NCBI GenBank assembly: GCA_030627155.1
Contig: DAOUSP010000071.1
Coordinates: 1 to 6,682 of the forward strand
DNA length: 6,682 nt
Direction of reading: 5' to 3'
Source: Candidatus Aminicenantota bacterium
GTDB lineage: Bacteria > Acidobacteriota > Aminicenantia > Aminicenantales > Aminicenantaceae
Below, one piece after another: positions 1 through 6,682 of this stretch. Position numbers and translations under genes: made by a program. A model generated the notes under the pieces. It saw only the letters and a program-made list of their open reading frames with translations, did no database searches and had not been told where the DNA came from. Within the stretch, counting starts at the first letter, position 1. Every line of letters starts with the position of its first letter.

Positions 1-1021
1 TGCCTTAGGAGCTGTTTTTATCTCGGGCATGATTTTTATCGGCCTTTCTGTTGTAGGAGTTTGGGAAGCATTAGTGGAAGCTGTTCCAGATTCTCTCAAA
101 CATGCGATTGCTGTGGGAATTGGCCTTTTAATCGCACTGATAGGGCTTGAATACGGAGGTCTTGTCGTAGCCACACCTGGAGTCCTGGTTGGCATCGGGA
201 ATTTAACGAGCAAGCCTGTGATTCTTGTGTTGTTCGGAGTTGTCTGCACATCTGTTCTTATGGCTCTTCGAGTTCCTGGTGCAATTCTTCTTGGAATTAT
301 TGCTACTGCCCTGGCAGGTATTCCAGCAGGCGTTGTGAAATATCATGGGTTTCTATCTGCTCCGCCTTCTCTTGCGCCAACTATTTTTAAACTTGATATC
401 GTGGGTGCATTGAATTTAGGGCTTATTACAGTCATCTTCACTTTTTTCTTTCTTGATTTATTCGATACAATGGGAACATTAATTGGAGTTAGTGGCCCGG
501 CTGGATTCTTGAAAAAAGGAAAGCTTCCCCGGGTAAATCAAGCGATGTTTTCAGATGCAGTAGGAACTGTTGGCGGTGCACTGCTTGGAACATCTACGGT
601 TACAAGCTATATTGAAAGTACTACAGGCATTGCACAAGGAGCAAAAACAGGGTTAGCCAATGTTTTTACCTCTATTTTATTTATTGCTGCCTTGTTTTTT
701 AGCCCATTAGCAGAGATGATTGGAGGCGAATATATACATGAAGGGCTTGCGCTTCATCCAGTGATTGCTCCTCCTTTGATTATTGTAGGGTGTCTTATGA
801 TGACATGTGTCTCCCTCATTCCCTGGAAAGATATAACTGAAGCCATTCCAGCGTTTCTGACCATTATCATAATGCCTTTTACAGTAAGTATCACAGAAGG
901 AATCGCATTTGGGTTTATATCTTATTCAGTTCTGAAGCTTGCTGCAGGAAAGGGAAAACAGGTTCATTGGATTATTTATGTTTTTTCGATTCTTTTTGTA
1001 TTCAGGTATTTGTTAAAATAA
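1..1021 (+). CDS. NCS2-family (AzgA-type) purine nucleobase permease, 5'-truncated by window edge
   Basis: Inner-membrane transporter expected to import adenine, guanine or hypoxanthine, probably with protons, for purine salvage. The reading frame is open from base 2; the residues ALGAVFISG precede the first in-window ATG at 29 and match the family, so that ATG is internal and the true start lies upstream. About 339 residues are present; AzgA-type proteins are usually about 430, so roughly the first quarter is missing. Counting from the ATG at 29, visible family motifs are DTMGTL (from residue 146), then LPRVNQAMFSDAVGT and GTSTVTSYIES (187-197, with the conserved Glu196). Long hydrophobic stretches throughout fit a polytopic membrane protein, and the C terminus is hydrophobic, as usual. 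Oddity: the segment after the signature reads GAKTGLAN (204-211), where relatives normally have GGRTGLTA. The exact substrate cannot be fixed from sequence. The stop is TAA, and no clear terminator follows. Confidence 0.93.
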   Translation, partial: ALGAVFISGMIFIGLSVVGVWEALVEAVPDSLKHAIAVGIGLLIALIGLEYGGLVVATPGVLVGIGNLTSKPVILVLFGVVCTSVLMALRVPGAILLGIIATALAGIPAGVVKYHGFLSAPPSLAPTIFKLDIVGALNLGLITVIFTFFFLDLFDTMGTLIGVSGPAGFLKKGKLPRVNQAMFSDAVGTVGGALLGTSTVTSYIESTTGIAQGAKTGLANVFTSILFIAALFFSPLAEMIGGEYIHEGLALHPVIAPPLIIVGCLMMTCVSLIPWKDITEAIPAFLTIIIMPFTVSITEGIAFGFISYSVLKLAAGKGKQVHWIIYVFSILFVFRYLLK

Positions 1022-1053
1022 AAATAGTATCGAAGCCAATATGCTTATTAAGC

Positions 1054-1059
1054 TATAAT
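1054..1059 (+). promoter_or_regulatory. Possible -10 element (TATAAT) ahead of the glycosyltransferase gene
   Basis: A perfect TATAAT hexamer lies in the 102-base gap between the permease stop and the glycosyltransferase start. It is embedded in a small palindrome, CTATAATAG. Transcription from it would begin near 1066 and give a leader of about 58 bases. No good -35 box sits 16-18 bases upstream (the matching position reads CGAAGC) and there is no extended -10 TGN. In AT-rich DNA a chance hexamer is quite possible, so this is only a candidate. The rest of the gap shows nothing else I can support. Confidence 0.3.
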
Positions 1060-1112
1060 AGTTTAAAAAGATTTGGGCATGTGATGGGGAAAACACGATT
1101 TAAAAATATATT

Positions 1113-1118
1113 AGGAGG
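1113..1118 (+). promoter_or_regulatory. Strong Shine-Dalgarno site of the glycosyltransferase gene
   Basis: A full AGGAGG lies five bases before the ATG at 1124. It fixes the start of the downstream gene and suggests efficient translation. Confidence 0.85.
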
Positions 1119-1123
1119 CTAAA

Positions 1124-2332
1124 ATGTCAGATTTTTTCCAGAATGGTGTTATTGCTACCATTCATAAATTGGGTGAGACTGATTTAAAAAGAATGGAAGA
1201 TGAACTTAAAGAGTTTTCAAAGATAAGACCGATTGCACTTGTGCTGCCTTCTCTTTATCGGGAATTCGAAAGTGGGGCTCTTCCTAATATTATGAATGTT
1301 CTTAAAGAAGTGAATTATCTTAAGCAGATTATTTTATGCCTGGATAAATCGAATGCAGAACAATTTCATGAAGTTAAAACATATTTTTCTTCTATGAAAA
1401 AGTTGACAATTATATGGAATGATGGACCCAGAATGAAGAAACTTTATCAAATACTAAAAGAAAATAACTTGTTTCCTGGTGAAGAAGGAAAAGGAAGGGC
1501 AGTCTGGATTTCTTTGGGTTATGTTTTAGCAAGGAGAAAGAGTCGTGTGATTATTATCCATGACTGTGACATTGTGAATTATAATCGACTGTTTCTTGCA
1601 CGGTTGTGCTATCCAGTCGCAACGCCACATTCAGAATATGAGTTTTGTAAGGGATATTATAGCCGCGTGACAGATAGGATGTATGGCCGTGCTACACGAT
1701 TGTTTTTTACTCCATTTATTCGTGCGTTGGAAAAAATATTGGGTTACCTTCCTTTTTTAGTCTATATGGACAGCTTCAGGTATGCGTTATCCGGTGAGAT
1801 TGCATTAAGAAGAGATTTGGCCATGGCGATGCAGATTCCAAGCGACTGGGGATTAGAAATTGGTACATTGGCAGAAGTGTATAGAAACATAGCTTTAAAC
1901 AGAATTTGTCAGGTTGATATTGCAGATAACTATGAGCATAAGCATCAGCTCTTGGATCCGAATGACCCTGAGAAAGGAGTGTTAAAAATGACCACTGATA
2001 TTACAAAGGCAATCTTACGTAATCTTGCTCTTGAAGGAGTGCAGTTTTCCGAAGGGTTTTTCAAGACCTTAAGCAACATCTATTTAAAAATAGCCCAGGA
2101 TACGATTGTCCGGTATGAAAACGATGCAGCAATTAACGGCCTGTATTTTGACCGTCATTCAGAATCTATCTGCGTGGAAGCATTTGCAAAAGGAATAGAA
2201 AACGCAGGAAAAATCTTCTGGCAGAATCCATCTGTAAGCCAGCTAATTCCTAACTGGCATAGGGTGACAGCTGCTATTCCAGGATTCTTTAAATTATTAG
2301 GGGAAGCAGTTAAACTTGATAATGAAGATTGA
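1124..2332 (+). CDS. GT81-like glycosyltransferase (glucosyl-3-phosphoglycerate synthase-related)
   Basis: Retaining, GT-A-fold sugar-nucleotide transferase of 402 residues with no signal peptide or membrane segment, so probably cytoplasmic. Visible features in order: an N-terminal FFQNGVIATIH motif (residues 4-14) typical of this subgroup; LVLPSL, the first Rossmann-like strand; WNDGPRM; then the metal/nucleotide-binding DxD motif in HDCDIVNY (D147, D149). Next come FCKGYYSRV (174-182), RYALSGE (219-225, corresponding to the PLAGE acceptor-side motif of GpgS), PSDWGLEIG (239-247), and DNYEHKHQ (268-275), whose histidines are placed like the third metal ligand of GpgS. Known relatives transfer glucose to 3-phosphoglycerate for glucosylglycerate or methylglucose polysaccharide synthesis. 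Substrate here is inferred, not shown; a mannosyl donor or another acceptor is possible. No matching phosphatase (GpgP type) is adjacent. The start is supported by AGGAGG five bases upstream. Confidence 0.85.
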   Translation: MSDFFQNGVIATIHKLGETDLKRMEDELKEFSKIRPIALVLPSLYREFESGALPNIMNVLKEVNYLKQIILCLDKSNAEQFHEVKTYFSSMKKLTIIWNDGPRMKKLYQILKENNLFPGEEGKGRAVWISLGYVLARRKSRVIIIHDCDIVNYNRLFLARLCYPVATPHSEYEFCKGYYSRVTDRMYGRATRLFFTPFIRALEKILGYLPFLVYMDSFRYALSGEIALRRDLAMAMQIPSDWGLEIGTLAEVYRNIALNRICQVDIADNYEHKHQLLDPNDPEKGVLKMTTDITKAILRNLALEGVQFSEGFFKTLSNIYLKIAQDTIVRYENDAAINGLYFDRHSESICVEAFAKGIENAGKIFWQNPSVSQLIPNWHRVTAAIPGFFKLLGEAVKLDNED

Positions 2333-2422
2333 TTGTTTCATCAGCAGGTGATTTCAAAGAATTATGTTTTCTAAAAACAAGAGGTTTTCCTTTTAATTAG
2401 GCAAGATTAAATAAAAAAATTG

Positions 2423-2449
2423 AATTTGATAAAATTTGATATTTTCAAA
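2423..2449. repeat. Three phased TTTGA/TCAAA half-sites, possible operator
   Basis: The nine-base word AATTTGATA occurs at 2423-2431 and again at 2433-2441, a 10-base period. A reversed copy of its core, TCAAA, follows at 2445-2449. The three cores (TTTGA 2425-2429, TTTGA 2435-2439, TCAAA 2445-2449) start exactly one helical turn apart, and the last two form an inverted repeat with a five-base spacer. They overlap or precede the promoter-like hexamers ahead of the adaptor gene, where a regulator would sit. The DNA is very AT-rich here, so chance is a real alternative. Confidence 0.35.
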
Positions 2450-2467
2450 CGTTAATAATAATATAAT
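2436..2467 (+). promoter_or_regulatory. Promoter-like region of the adaptor-peptidase operon
   Basis: TATAAT at 2462-2467 is a perfect -10 hexamer, and TTGATA at 2436-2441 is a good -35 hexamer, but the spacer between them is 20 bases, longer than the usual 16-18. With a 17-base spacer the -10 would be TAATAT (2459-2464), which is weaker. Transcription would start near 2474, about 41 bases before the adaptor ATG. The preceding part of this 182-base gap, from 2333, is AT-rich and holds no gene I can support. A separate transcript from the glycosyltransferase is therefore plausible but not proven. Confidence 0.4.
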
Positions 2468-2514
2468 GAGGATTTTCATCATAGGGAACGATAAATAGCT
2501 GATGGAGATTTGAA

Positions 2515-3750
2515 ATGATTTTTTCAAAAAAAATCCTTACTTTTTTTCTTATTATTGTAATTTGTGGTGCAATAGTTTTTTTCTTTGTTTTTAACAAAAA
2601 ATCAGAGTCCACATCATCAGATATGATTTCCAATTCTTCAGGTCAAAGGGACGTTCTTGAAGAAACCCCTCTTCCAGTAAAAGTAGAAAAAGCTCAAAAA
2701 GGAAATCTTATAATTAGATTAAAATCACCAGGTGAAGCAGTAACAGACAGGAAAATAATCATGAAGGCAGAAGTTTCAGGGAAAATAAAAAGTTTGAATG
2801 CTGAAGAAAGCCGTCATGTTAAGAAAGGGGAAATACTGTTAGAAATAGAAGATGAGGAATACAAGCTCGAACTCGAAAGCCAGGAAGCCGACCGTTTGAG
2901 ATATTTATCTGAAATCCTGCTTGAGAAGAAATTTGGAGAATATGAAGAACGCTCCTCACGGCCAGGTGAGAAAAATATTTTAGAAGCAGAGAAAGAATAT
3001 GAAAAAGCCCGACAGCTATTTCAAAATGGGGTCATATCTACTGAAGAGTTTGAAAAGAAAAGCAAACAGTATGAGTTGGCTCTGATTGAATCAGGTGAAA
3101 GAAAAGAAGAGATTCGGGCTGCGGCAAAAGGATTAACTCAAGCTGAAATACGTGTTAAAAAAGCGATGATGACTCTGGAAAAGACAAAAATCCGTGCACC
3201 GTTTTATGGAATCGTATACGACATCAAGATTTCTCCTGGAGAGCACGTATCCAACGGAAGTGAACTTTTCACTCTAATAAATATCGAAAGGATTAAAGTT
3301 CATGCCAAGGTCTTAGAGAGCGAGATAAGAAAGATGAAGGTTGGCCGTGAGGTGGAATTGACATTCAGTTCTTATCCAGAAAAGTCTTTCAAGGGAACGG
3401 TTAAAGCTATCAGTCCTATTGTTAATCCTGAAGATAAAACCTGCAAGGTTATTATTGATGTGGCAAATCCAGGCGAGGAGATTAAGCCAGGAATGCATGT
3501 AGACGTTGAGATAGCATCAAATATTTATGAAAATCGATTGCTTATACCTCAAGAAGCCGTGCTTGTGAGAGGGGGAAGAAAAATGGCTTTTGTTGTTGAG
3601 GATGGAATAGCAAAATGGAGATACATTCAAGTTGGATTTGAAAATGAAGATTTTGTGGAGGTTTTAGAGGGAATTGAGGAAGGAGAACAGGTCATTACAG
3701 AAGGCCATCTAACTTTAGCTCATGATGCTAAAGTTAATGTCATTGAATAA
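2515..3750 (+). CDS. Periplasmic adaptor (membrane fusion) protein, HlyD/RND efflux type
   Basis: Links an inner-membrane pump to an outer-membrane channel in export complexes. The 411 residues show a hydrophobic N-terminal anchor (about 7-26) preceded by Lys-Lys, then a Ser-rich linker (about 30-45), placing the bulk in the periplasm. No lipobox Cys is evident, so it looks membrane-anchored, not a lipoprotein. The first lipoyl half-motif includes VSGKI (87-91) and VKKGEILLEIED (102-113). A charged, helical coiled-coil hairpin spans about 116-222, with its turn at LFQNGVISTEEF (168-179). The second lipoyl half begins at KIRAPF (225-230), followed by a beta-barrel and a membrane-proximal domain (IPQEAV, then EGEQVITEG near the end). 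GGAG at 2504-2507, seven bases before the ATG, supports the start. The peptidase gene begins 37 bases downstream, probably in one operon. No pump or outer-membrane factor gene is in the window, so the cargo is unknown. Confidence 0.9.
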   Translation: MIFSKKILTFFLIIVICGAIVFFFVFNKKSESTSSDMISNSSGQRDVLEETPLPVKVEKAQKGNLIIRLKSPGEAVTDRKIIMKAEVSGKIKSLNAEESRHVKKGEILLEIEDEEYKLELESQEADRLRYLSEILLEKKFGEYEERSSRPGEKNILEAEKEYEKARQLFQNGVISTEEFEKKSKQYELALIESGERKEEIRAAAKGLTQAEIRVKKAMMTLEKTKIRAPFYGIVYDIKISPGEHVSNGSELFTLINIERIKVHAKVLESEIRKMKVGREVELTFSSYPEKSFKGTVKAISPIVNPEDKTCKVIIDVANPGEEIKPGMHVDVEIASNIYENRLLIPQEAVLVRGGRKMAFVVEDGIAKWRYIQVGFENEDFVEVLEGIEEGEQVITEGHLTLAHDAKVNVIE

Positions 3751-3774
3751 GTTTTGCAATAGTAAATTCATAAA

Positions 3775-3778
3775 GAGG
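3775..3778 (+). promoter_or_regulatory. Shine-Dalgarno site that decides the peptidase start
   Basis: GAGG lies nine bases before the ATG at 3788. The earlier in-frame ATGs at 3722, 3725 and 3737 lie inside the adaptor gene and have no comparable site ahead of them. Translation from 3788 also puts a classical signal peptide at the very N terminus. Confidence 0.65.
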
Positions 3779-3787
3779 ATAGGGAAA

Positions 3788-5443
3788 ATGAAAACATGGG
3801 ATAGATTTTTTATTGTGGTCTTGGCTTTGGCTTTAACCTCATATTTGTGTGCGCTATGTTCCATGGCAGCACAGGAAAGGCCTTTAACCGTTGCTGAATC
3901 CAGCCAATTTACAGAAACCTCACGCTACGCTGATGTAATGAAATTTGTCAGGAAACTTCAAGAAAACAGCTCTTTAATCAGAGTTGAAAAGCTATGTGTA
4001 ACTACTGAAGGAAGAGATGTCCCGCTCCTTGTGATTGGAAATCCTCCGCCTTCCTCACCCTTTGACCTTAAACATGACAAAAGAGCTGTTGTCTATATTC
4101 AGGCAAATATCCATGCTGGAGAGGTTGAAGGAAAGGAAGCATCTCTTATGCTTGCCAGGGATATTGTTTTTAATGACAAGTGCAATCTTCTTGATAACCT
4201 GGTGATTTTAATTGCTCCAATATTCAATGCAGATGGCAATGAAAAGATTAGTCCTGAAAACCGTAGAAACCAGGTAGGGCCGGAAAAAGGTGTGGGCGTA
4301 CGTTACAATGGTCAACACCTTGATTTGAATAGAGATAGCATGAAGATGGAAAGCCCGGAAGTGCAGGGCCTCGTGAGGAATGTCTTGATGCGGTGGGATC
4401 CTTTGTTTGTGTTAGACAGCCACACACATAATGGTTCTTATCATGAGGAGCCTGTGACATATGTTTGGGGACTCAATCCTAACGGTGACACCTCTCTCAT
4501 AAGTTATATGCGGGATAAAATGATGCCTGCTGTCAGTAAAATTTTAAGAGAAAAATATAATACCCTTTCTCTTCCACATGGAGACTTTATAGATGCAAGA
4601 AACCCGGAAAAAGGATGGCGCCCACTTGGACCGCAACCAAGATACATCAGTAATTATATAGGGCTGCGAAACCGGTTGTCCATTCTTAATGAAAACTATC
4701 CTTATAAAGATTTTAAAGAAAGGGTAAAAGGATGCTACTATTTTTTCCTCTCAATATTGGATTACTGCTCTGCCCATAAAGCAGAAATCCAGGAGCTTAT
4801 AAGTCTGACTGATAAGAGAACAGTTCAAAGGGGGATAAATCCTTCTGATGAAGATTCATTTATTTTAGAATATGATCTTGAGCCAATGGATAGAAAAATA
4901 ACAGTTTTAGGATATGAAATGGAAGTAGTAGAAAGAGAAGGAAGTCGGCCGCGTATTACAAAAACTGATAAAAAAAGAACATATCATCTCCCTTATCTTT
5001 GCAACTATGTATCCAAAAGGTCCATCAGATTTCCATATGCATACCTTATTCCGCTTCCTGTTCCTGAAATTGCAGAAAAGCTTCTTCAGCATGGGATAAC
5101 CGTAGAGCGGCTTACAAAGTCCGTAAAACTACATGTGGAAACTTTTAAAATCAAAGAAATAAAGAGTATGGAAAGAATATATCAAGGCCATCATATGAAT
5201 ACGGTAAAGGGTGAATATGTGATAGAGACAAGAAAGTTTCCAGAAGGGACTCTTTTTATCAGCACTGCACAGACTCTTGCTAATGTAGCCGTATATCTTT
5301 TAGAGCCAGAAAGCGATGATGGGCTTCTTGTCTGGAATTTTTTTGACCGATATATTGTTCCTCAATGGGGAACCAGGTTTCAGACCTATCCAGTATACAG
5401 GCTTTTAAATCCTGCTCATTTAGCCAAAAAAGTTATCATGTAA
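3788..5443 (+). CDS. Secreted M14-family zinc metallopeptidase (carboxypeptidase-like)
   Basis: Zinc-dependent peptidase of 551 residues, expected to act in the periplasm or outside the cell, removing C-terminal residues from peptides or proteins. Residues 1-27 form a signal peptide (short polar start, hydrophobic core about 7-24, SMA before a likely cleavage at 27/28; no good lipobox). The M14 catalytic set is complete: zinc ligands H109 and E112 in NIHAGEVEGKE, H212 in DSHTHNG, and the general base E302 in ILNENYPY. N181-R182 in DLNRD fit the carboxylate-binding pair, and the NRRN stretch at 158-161 supplies a candidate transition-state Arg. The catalytic domain covers about 45-340; the remaining roughly 210 residues match nothing I recognise. 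The start was chosen over an upstream ATG at 3722 because of the ribosome site and signal peptide. It ends with tandem TAA TAA. It lies 37 bases after the adaptor gene, probably co-transcribed. The true substrate is unknown. Confidence 0.88.
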   Translation: MKTWDRFFIVVLALALTSYLCALCSMAAQERPLTVAESSQFTETSRYADVMKFVRKLQENSSLIRVEKLCVTTEGRDVPLLVIGNPPPSSPFDLKHDKRAVVYIQANIHAGEVEGKEASLMLARDIVFNDKCNLLDNLVILIAPIFNADGNEKISPENRRNQVGPEKGVGVRYNGQHLDLNRDSMKMESPEVQGLVRNVLMRWDPLFVLDSHTHNGSYHEEPVTYVWGLNPNGDTSLISYMRDKMMPAVSKILREKYNTLSLPHGDFIDARNPEKGWRPLGPQPRYISNYIGLRNRLSILNENYPYKDFKERVKGCYYFFLSILDYCSAHKAEIQELISLTDKRTVQRGINPSDEDSFILEYDLEPMDRKITVLGYEMEVVEREGSRPRITKTDKKRTYHLPYLCNYVSKRSIRFPYAYLIPLPVPEIAEKLLQHGITVERLTKSVKLHVETFKIKEIKSMERIYQGHHMNTVKGEYVIETRKFPEGTLFISTAQTLANVAVYLLEPESDDGLLVWNFFDRYIVPQWGTRFQTYPVYRLLNPAHLAKKVIM

Positions 5444-5577
5444 TAAACCAAATATAAATACTGAAGATAGTTTTTTGTTGTTTACTAATTTCTATTTCAT
5501 GCCTCGGATGAGATCGGGGGGATTTCATTAGGATTTGCAGGAAAATAAAGGAAGCCAGCAGATAACTAAAGGGATTG
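5444..5577. other. Convergent intergenic gap without a clear terminator
   Basis: This stretch separates the 3' ends of the peptidase gene (+) and the reductase gene (-). I looked for a GC-rich stem followed by a T-run on either strand. I found only a five-pair CCTCG/CGGGG stem with an eight-base loop, including a G-T pair, and no T-tract after it. A T-run at about 5471-5476 has no hairpin before it. No gene, tRNA or repeat is apparent. Confidence 0.5.
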
Positions 5578-6682
5578 TTATTTTTCTCCAAGAAATTCAG
5601 CGATTTTTTTCATGTAATCCATTATTGGTAGTCTCTGGGTGCAATGTTTCTCGCATTCTCCGCATTCGATGCAGTCAGATGCACGTTTGCCTTTAAGCCA
5701 GCGCTCCTCATCACTCAAGTATATTTTGTAAACTCGTTCTGCATCCTCGGGGAGCTTCATGCGAACACGGTCCCACATTTCAACATAAAGATTAATCTGT
5801 ATTTTTTCTGGACAATGTTCGAGACAGTAAAGGCATCCAGTGCAAAAAGCTTCTCCAAGGGATTCGAATTTTTTTATCAGACGCTCAATTGCCTGTGGAT
5901 TTGGCCCTTCTACTGACTCTACAGTCATTACATTTACTTCCACCTCTTTAATGTTTTTCATTCCAGATAGGACAACTGTAATTTCAGGGTGGGACAGGTT
6001 AAAACGAAGTGCAGCAGAGATGAAAGAATCGGATTCGTCGTCCTTGAGAATACTCAATCTTCGCTCGTCTTTTGTGAGCATTCCGCCTCCAAGAGGATTC
6101 ATGGTGATAACTGCACGGCCTGCTGCTGCGATTGCTTTCAGGCCTTCCTCCCGGTATTTGTGGTTTAAGATGTTATACCCCATAGTATAACCCTCGAAAA
6201 CATCTGCCTTTACCATTGTCGCGATGTCTTTTCCAGAAGCGTGAGTAGAACAGCAAATGTATTCAATAAGTCCTTCCTCTTTAGCTTTTAATACTCCTTC
6301 GTATGGCCCCCCTGGTGCCATTATCCTTCTAAATTGGTCAATGTCAAGAATGTTCCACATACTGTAGAAATCGATTTTATCACGCTGTAATTTTTTTAGC
6401 TGGCCATCGATTCGTTCCCTTACATCATCTGAGGTGGAATCGGCTATAATCGTGGATTTTGTTGAAACATAAATTTCTTTTTGTTTTTCTTTAGGAAATG
6501 ATGAAAGTGCTTTTCCGATGAATATTTCAGAGGAGTCATTACAGTAGCCAGGGGCGGTATCAAAATAGTTGATTCCGAGCTCAACGGCGCGGCGCACTGT
6601 GCGGATGGCAAGTTCTTCGTTTTCTGGGTCGAAGCGCATTCCCCCTAATCCTAACACAGATACCTTTTTGTCTGTTTTTCCA
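5578..6682 (-). CDS. Aldo/keto reductase with C-terminal 2x[4Fe-4S] ferredoxin domain, 5'-truncated by window edge
   Basis: Oxidoreductase with an AKR (TIM) barrel fused to a ferredoxin-like tail, probably cytoplasmic. The frame stays open to the edge: residues GKTDKKVS precede VLGLGGMRF, the usual AKR N terminus, so the GTG at 6657 is an internal Val codon and the true start is only a few codons outside. Counting from that codon, the catalytic tetrad is D33 and Y38 (FDTAPGY), K67 (YVSTKS) and H139 (CCSTHA). The barrel runs to about 265. The tail carries two Cys-x2-Cys-x2-Cys-x3-Cys motifs: C272/C275/C278/C282 followed by Pro, and C329/C332/C335/C339 followed by Thr, each able to hold a [4Fe-4S] cluster. 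Such fusions are common in anaerobes; their substrates are mostly unknown, and electron transfer from the clusters is inferred. It converges on the peptidase gene and is not part of its operon. Confidence 0.9.
   Translation of the reverse strand, partial: GKTDKKVSVLGLGGMRFDPENEELAIRTVRRAVELGINYFDTAPGYCNDSSEIFIGKALSSFPKEKQKEIYVSTKSTIIADSTSDDVRERIDGQLKKLQRDKIDFYSMWNILDIDQFRRIMAPGGPYEGVLKAKEEGLIEYICCSTHASGKDIATMVKADVFEGYTMGYNILNHKYREEGLKAIAAAGRAVITMNPLGGGMLTKDERRLSILKDDESDSFISAALRFNLSHPEITVVLSGMKNIKEVEVNVMTVESVEGPNPQAIERLIKKFESLGEAFCTGCLYCLEHCPEKIQINLYVEMWDRVRMKLPEDAERVYKIYLSDEERWLKGKRASDCIECGECEKHCTQRLPIMDYMKKIAEFLGEK

Noticed and set aside
1034..1053. AAGC/GCTT short inverted repeats after the permease gene, as a terminator or operator
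   Set aside because: The stems are only four pairs with no T-tract; expected by chance.
2374..2388. AAAAC/GTTTT stem with a five-base loop followed by CCTTTT, as a terminator of the glycosyltransferase gene
   Set aside because: The stem is only five pairs, four of them A-T, and the T-tract is interrupted. Too weak to call.
2445..2633. 62-codon open frame on the - strand
   Set aside because: It overlaps the promoter region and the start of the adaptor gene, its composition is that of reversed AT-rich DNA, and no family is recognisable.
3313..3498. 61-codon open frame on the - strand
   Set aside because: Antisense to the beta-barrel region of the adaptor gene, with no independent support.
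4248..4460. 70-codon open frame on the - strand
   Set aside because: It lies wholly inside the catalytic domain of the M14 peptidase, whose motifs are intact; a shadow frame.
4907..5092. 61-codon open frame on the - strand
   Set aside because: Antisense to the C-terminal part of the peptidase gene, with no independent support.
5502..5519. CCTCG/CGGGG hairpin between the convergent genes, as a terminator
   Set aside because: Five pairs including one G-T, an eight-base loop, and no following T-run on either strand.
5644..6190. Two overlapping + strand open frames of 90 and 116 codons
   Set aside because: Both lie antisense within the aldo/keto reductase, which has complete catalytic and cluster motifs; no ribosome site or family supports them.

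Overview
This window looks like an ordinary chromosomal segment from an AT-rich, Gram-negative (diderm) bacterium that is probably anaerobic. The diderm call rests on a periplasmic adaptor of the RND/HlyD type and a secreted peptidase with a signal peptide. The anaerobic leaning rests only on an aldo/keto reductase fused to a two-cluster ferredoxin tail, a type common in anaerobes. I cannot name the phylum from this sequence. The combination would fit Acidobacteriota/Aminicenantes-like or deltaproteobacterial lineages, but that is a guess.

Layout: (1) The 3' three quarters of an AzgA-type NCS2 purine permease enters from the left edge on the + strand. (2) After about 100 bases comes a complete GT81-like glycosyltransferase, related to glucosyl-3-phosphoglycerate synthases, with a strong Shine-Dalgarno sequence. 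(3) An AT-rich 182-base gap with a promoter-like region and three phased TTTGA half-sites leads into a two-gene unit: a membrane-anchored periplasmic adaptor, then, 37 bases later, an exported M14 zinc carboxypeptidase-like protein. (4) A 134-base convergent gap with no convincing terminator follows. (5) On the - strand, an aldo/keto reductase with a C-terminal 2x[4Fe-4S] domain runs off the right edge, missing only its first few codons.

The genes do not form one obvious pathway: nucleobase uptake, compatible-solute or glycolipid-type glycosyl transfer, envelope export/peptidolysis and redox chemistry sit side by side. The only clear operon is adaptor plus peptidase. It is mildly unusual because the adaptor has no pump gene beside it inside the window. 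There are no RNA genes, mobile elements, CRISPR arrays or disrupted genes that I can see. I do not see a clear new system here; the findings are modest.
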